In this document: positions 61,409 through 64,000 of the stretch, one piece after another
Numbering within the stretch: position 1 is the first letter of the stretch
Layout of the letters: each line of letters opens with the position of its first letter
Assembly: GCA_965221585.1 (NCBI GenBank)
Contig: OZ244898.1
Coordinates: forward strand, 248,001-312,000
DNA length: 64,000 nt
From: VXYK01 sp965221585
GTDB taxonomy: Bacteria > Actinomycetota > Acidimicrobiia > Acidimicrobiales > Aldehydirespiratoraceae
Direction of reading: 5' to 3'
Program-made: the position numbers and the translations under genes
Notes under the pieces: model-generated
What the model was told of the DNA's origin: nothing
Databases searched by the model: none
What the model saw: the letters and a program-made list of their open reading frames with translations, nothing else

Positions 61409-62479
61409 GTGATCTACCGCAAACAGGAACAGGAACCGGCCTCAACGGAAGTTCTCGAAGTAGCGCCCGGCGTACTGCGGATGCAACTGCCCATCATGAT
61501 GCCGGGGCTTGGTCATGTGAACTGCTATGCCCTCGAAGACTCGAACGGGGTAGCCCTCGTTGATCCGGGTCTCCCCGGAGAGGAGTCCTGGCAGGCACTG
61601 ATGGACCGCTTGGCATCAGCGTCGATTCCCGTCGAGCGCGTCCACACGGTGATCGTGACCCACAGCCACCCAGACCACTTCGGGGGGAGCGACCAGCTCC
61701 GCGAAGTCGCAGGCGCCGAGGTCCTCACCCACGAGGCGTTCCACAGTCGAATCCAACAGGCGGGTGACGACTTCGACATGGAACTGCTCGAAATGGACAA
61801 CGAGGCGATCGTCGAACTGTGGAAACAGCGCATCATCGAATCCGAGAGGACCCCGTGGGGCGAGGTCCGTCAGCCGCCACCGGACGAGGTCATGCTCAAA
61901 TGGCTGCACAACGACCCGGCCGGATCCCGCCGCTTCCTGGCACCGCATCCCACGATCCGAGTAGCCGACGGTGACCCCGTTCGGCTCGCAAATCGTGACT
62001 GGTTCGCCGTGCACACTCCCGGGCACACCTCCGACCATCTGTGCCTCTACGACCCGGAAGAGGGCGTGCTGCTCTCAGGAGACCATGTGCTGCCCACAAT
62101 CACGCCCCACATCGCCGGGAACCCCGACCTGGGAGACCCGCTGGCCACCTTCTTCGCTTCGCTCGACAAAGTCGCCGCCCTGCAGGACCTCACCTGCGTA
62201 TTGCCGGCTCACGGACACCCCTTCGAAGATCTTGCTGGACGATGCGACCACATCCAAGTGCATCACGCCGACCGCTTGCAGCTGTTGCGCGACGCCGCGG
62301 CCGAACACCGCGACGCACCGGTCGAAGCCTGGATGAGAGTGCTGTTCAAAGAACGTTCCTGGGGCGAGATGGCGGCAAGCGAAACGTTCGCCCATCTCGA
62401 ACATCTGCGTCTCATCGGCGACGGTACGGTGCGCCGCGACGAAGACGGACTCCTTCGCTTCACCCTCTCTGCGGCGTAG
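61409..62479 (+). CDS. MBL-fold metallo-hydrolase
   Basis: A 356-aa metallo-beta-lactamase-fold protein: THSHPDHFGG, VHTPGHTSDHL, LLSGDHVLP and LPAHGHPF complete the metal site. The C-terminal about 80 residues form a winged-helix-like tail, as in some LACTB2-type enzymes. The substrate is unknown; a thioester or RNA-related substrate is possible. Confidence 0.88.
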   Translation: MIYRKQEQEPASTEVLEVAPGVLRMQLPIMMPGLGHVNCYALEDSNGVALVDPGLPGEESWQALMDRLASASIPVERVHTVIVTHSHPDHFGGSDQLREVAGAEVLTHEAFHSRIQQAGDDFDMELLEMDNEAIVELWKQRIIESERTPWGEVRQPPPDEVMLKWLHNDPAGSRRFLAPHPTIRVADGDPVRLANRDWFAVHTPGHTSDHLCLYDPEEGVLLSGDHVLPTITPHIAGNPDLGDPLATFFASLDKVAALQDLTCVLPAHGHPFEDLAGRCDHIQVHHADRLQLLRDAAAEHRDAPVEAWMRVLFKERSWGEMAASETFAHLEHLRLIGDGTVRRDEDGLLRFTLSAA

Positions 62480-62503
62480 CGGTCAGCGATTCGCAGATAC
62501 CGG

Positions 62504-63250
62504 CTAGAGGGGCCGGACGCGGGCGACGCTGCCGACCTCACCGTTGGTTGTCAGCCAGGTATCCACACCTCCGTCGCAGGCCAGCCAGCGCAGATGCACC
62601 TCGCTGCCGTGCTCGACACCGGGGCCGTGCTCAAGCTCCGCTCGGACCGATCCACCGGTCCACCCGGAAAGGTGGAGCGCCTGTTCCACCGGGGCCCACT
62701 GAGCGGCGTTGTTGACATGCCCGAGCAGGTCAAGGTCGGTGAAACGCAAGGGCCACGGGTCGTCGTTGGCATGCTCGGGCCATGCCGTCGGCAGACTCGT
62801 GCGGGCGGTGACCCGCCGATCACCCGCAGTCTCACCCCAGATCTCAAAGAAGTCGTCGTTGAGCCTCGCAGGCCGCAGAGACTCCCGGTCGATGTGGACC
62901 CAGATGGTCACAGCCTCTACCTCGGCGCCACGCCCGCCCCTCACACTGGTACGTCGCTCAGCCCAACGGCTGCCGTAACCGCTGCACCAGGTCGACAGTT
63001 CAATCCATTCCTGGAAGACGGGCGCGGAGCGGACCTCGACCATCGTGCGCCGCACGATCCAGTTCATGGGGTTCGTCAGGTTGCTGTCTGCAGAATCGTC
63101 GCGGGCCACGTCTTGGAGATGACGAACCAGTGCGTCCAAGCGGCAGCGTCCCCGAGGATCGACGTCAGCGAGCCTCACCCGTCTGCCTCGCTCGAAGACT
63201 CGCCCGCGATCGGGCCGAGGCGTGATCTCGGCGGCGCCCGGCTCAGCCAT
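62504..63250 (-). CDS. Acyl-ACP thioesterase-like (FatA-type) double hotdog
   Basis: A 248-aa protein. The start is ATG at 63250 (MAEPGAAEIT); longer frames overlap guaA. Two hotdog halves are seen, the first with GRCRLDALVRHLQDVARDDS and the second with DLDLLGHVNNAAQWAPVEQAL, which carries the catalytic Asn/His. It releases fatty acids from ACP or CoA. Confidence 0.82.
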   Translation of the reverse strand: MAEPGAAEITPRPDRGRVFERGRRVRLADVDPRGRCRLDALVRHLQDVARDDSADSNLTNPMNWIVRRTMVEVRSAPVFQEWIELSTWCSGYGSRWAERRTSVRGGRGAEVEAVTIWVHIDRESLRPARLNDDFFEIWGETAGDRRVTARTSLPTAWPEHANDDPWPLRFTDLDLLGHVNNAAQWAPVEQALHLSGWTGGSVRAELEHGPGVEHGSEVHLRWLACDGGVDTWLTTNGEVGSVARVRPL

Positions 63251-63314
63251 CAGCGGCTCCCGCTCGCCCTGGGCGCATCGGCGTGCCTGGATCGCCACCT
63301 GTTCCCATTCGCCC

Positions 63315-64000
63315 CTATTCCCATTCAATGGTGCCGGGTGGCTTCGAGGTGATGTCATAGGCGACACGGTTGACCCCGGGCACCTCGTTGATGATGCGGT
63401 TGCTCATCACCTCCAGCACATCGTGAGGAATCCGGGCCCAGTCCGCGGTCATCGCATCCTCGCTAGTGACCGCGCGGATGATCACGGGATGACCATATGT
63501 GCGCTCGTCTCCCATGACCCCCACCGTGCGGATGTCCGGAAGCACCGCGAACGACTGCCAGATCAACCGTTCGAGCCCCGCGTTTCGCAACTCCTCGCGC
63601 GCGATGAAATCCGCCTGCTGCAGAGTGGCGACCTTGTCGGGCGTAACCTCGCCGATGATGCGAACACCGAGACCCGGCCCGGGGAACGGCTGACGTTCAA
63701 CGATCTCATCGGGGAGTCCGAGTTCGCGGCCCACCTGGCGAACCTCGTCCTTGAAGAGACTCCTGAGCGGTTCGACCAGCGAGAACTCGATGTCGTCGGG
63801 CAGTCCACCGACATTGTGGTGACTCTTGATCGTGGAAGCATGCTCGCCGCCCGACTCGATGACATCGGGATACAACGTGCCCTGAACCAGGAAGCGGGCC
63901 TCTCCCGCCTGGGCCTGCGCGCCCTCGAAGATCCTGATGAAGAGCTCTCCGATCGCCTTCCGCTTCTCCTCCGGTTCGGTGATCCCCTTCAATGCGGCAA
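63315..64000 (-). CDS. guaA: GMP synthase C-terminal part (runs off the window)
   Basis: The last 228 codons of GuaA. The ATP-pyrophosphatase and dimerisation parts seen here include HHNVGGLP, RQPFPGPGLGVRIIGEVT, and end in YDITSKPPGTIEWE. The reading frame continues past position 64000 (AALKGITEPEEKRK), so the glutaminase and most of the synthetase lie outside. Confidence 0.97.
   Translation of the reverse strand, partial: AALKGITEPEEKRKAIGELFIRIFEGAQAQAGEARFLVQGTLYPDVIESGGEHASTIKSHHNVGGLPDDIEFSLVEPLRSLFKDEVRQVGRELGLPDEIVERQPFPGPGLGVRIIGEVTPDKVATLQQADFIAREELRNAGLERLIWQSFAVLPDIRTVGVMGDERTYGHPVIIRAVTSEDAMTADWARIPHDVLEVMSNRIINEVPGVNRVAYDITSKPPGTIEWE

Overview
The window is a GC-rich actinobacterial chromosome segment. 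An acidimicrobial-type lineage (Ilumatobacter or Microthrix relatives) is my best guess. The evidence is gene content: an FHA/PP2C/PASTA-kinase cluster convergent with trpG, the mycothiol ligase MshC, a dnaK-grpE-dnaJ-hspR operon, an F420-type flavin oxidoreductase, threonine-rich linkers, and many start codons lying 6-8 nt behind a TANNNT box, as expected for leaderless mRNAs. The species cannot be named from sequence alone.

Layout. 0.1-4.0 kb: Ser/Thr phospho-signalling (FHA, PP2C, PknB). 4-6.8 kb: trpG and an EtfD-like Fe-S membrane oxidoreductase on the minus strand. 6.9-9.1 kb: ammonium channel and phosphoglycerate mutase. 9.3-13.3 kb: the HspR-controlled DnaK operon, with a GH20 hexosaminidase coupled behind hspR. 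15.9-18.1 kb: an amino-sugar locus (ROK regulator, truncated M20 peptidase remnant, nagB). 18-28.8 kb: a mixed accessory region with two paralogous APH-like kinases (one with a destroyed catalytic loop), SulP and NCS2-type transporters (the latter fused to an RsbW-like domain), a Tat-lipoprotein sulfite-oxidase-like enzyme, an alpha/beta hydrolase and an Sfp-type PPTase.

28.9-31.2 kb holds the most striking gene: one 774-aa polypeptide joining an alkaline-phosphatase-superfamily domain, a PhnZ/TmpB-like HD oxygenase and a TmpA/gamma-butyrobetaine-hydroxylase-like Fe/2-oxoglutarate oxygenase. I infer a single-chain organophosphonate catabolic enzyme. 32.9-36.9 kb: tRNA-Arg(CCT) followed by a rearranged segment. 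A severed SDR 5' end, a Tat-lipoprotein amine oxidase, a lipoprotein serpin and a severed ferredoxin lie before an intact SDR whose 5' end is duplicated. 37-40 kb: a large M16 lipoprotein peptidase. 40-41.5 kb: a DUF4143 ATPase behind a near-perfect AT-rich palindrome, bracketed by 33-bp exact direct repeats that contain the mshC promoter and start. 41.5-44.1 kb: tandem paralogues mshC-cysS.

44-64 kb is mostly ordinary housekeeping and degradative genes: PQQ-propeller protein, hydroxyacyl-CoA dehydrogenase, cyclophilin, MBL hydrolases, MsrA, GH3 glucosidase, D-aminoacylase, SPFH protein with an RHH partner, YbdK-type ligase, aspartate kinase, Orn, acyl-ACP thioesterase and the C-terminal part of GuaA at the window edge. 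No CRISPR array, rRNA, transposase or prophage was seen. No stretch longer than about 280 bases lacks a feature.
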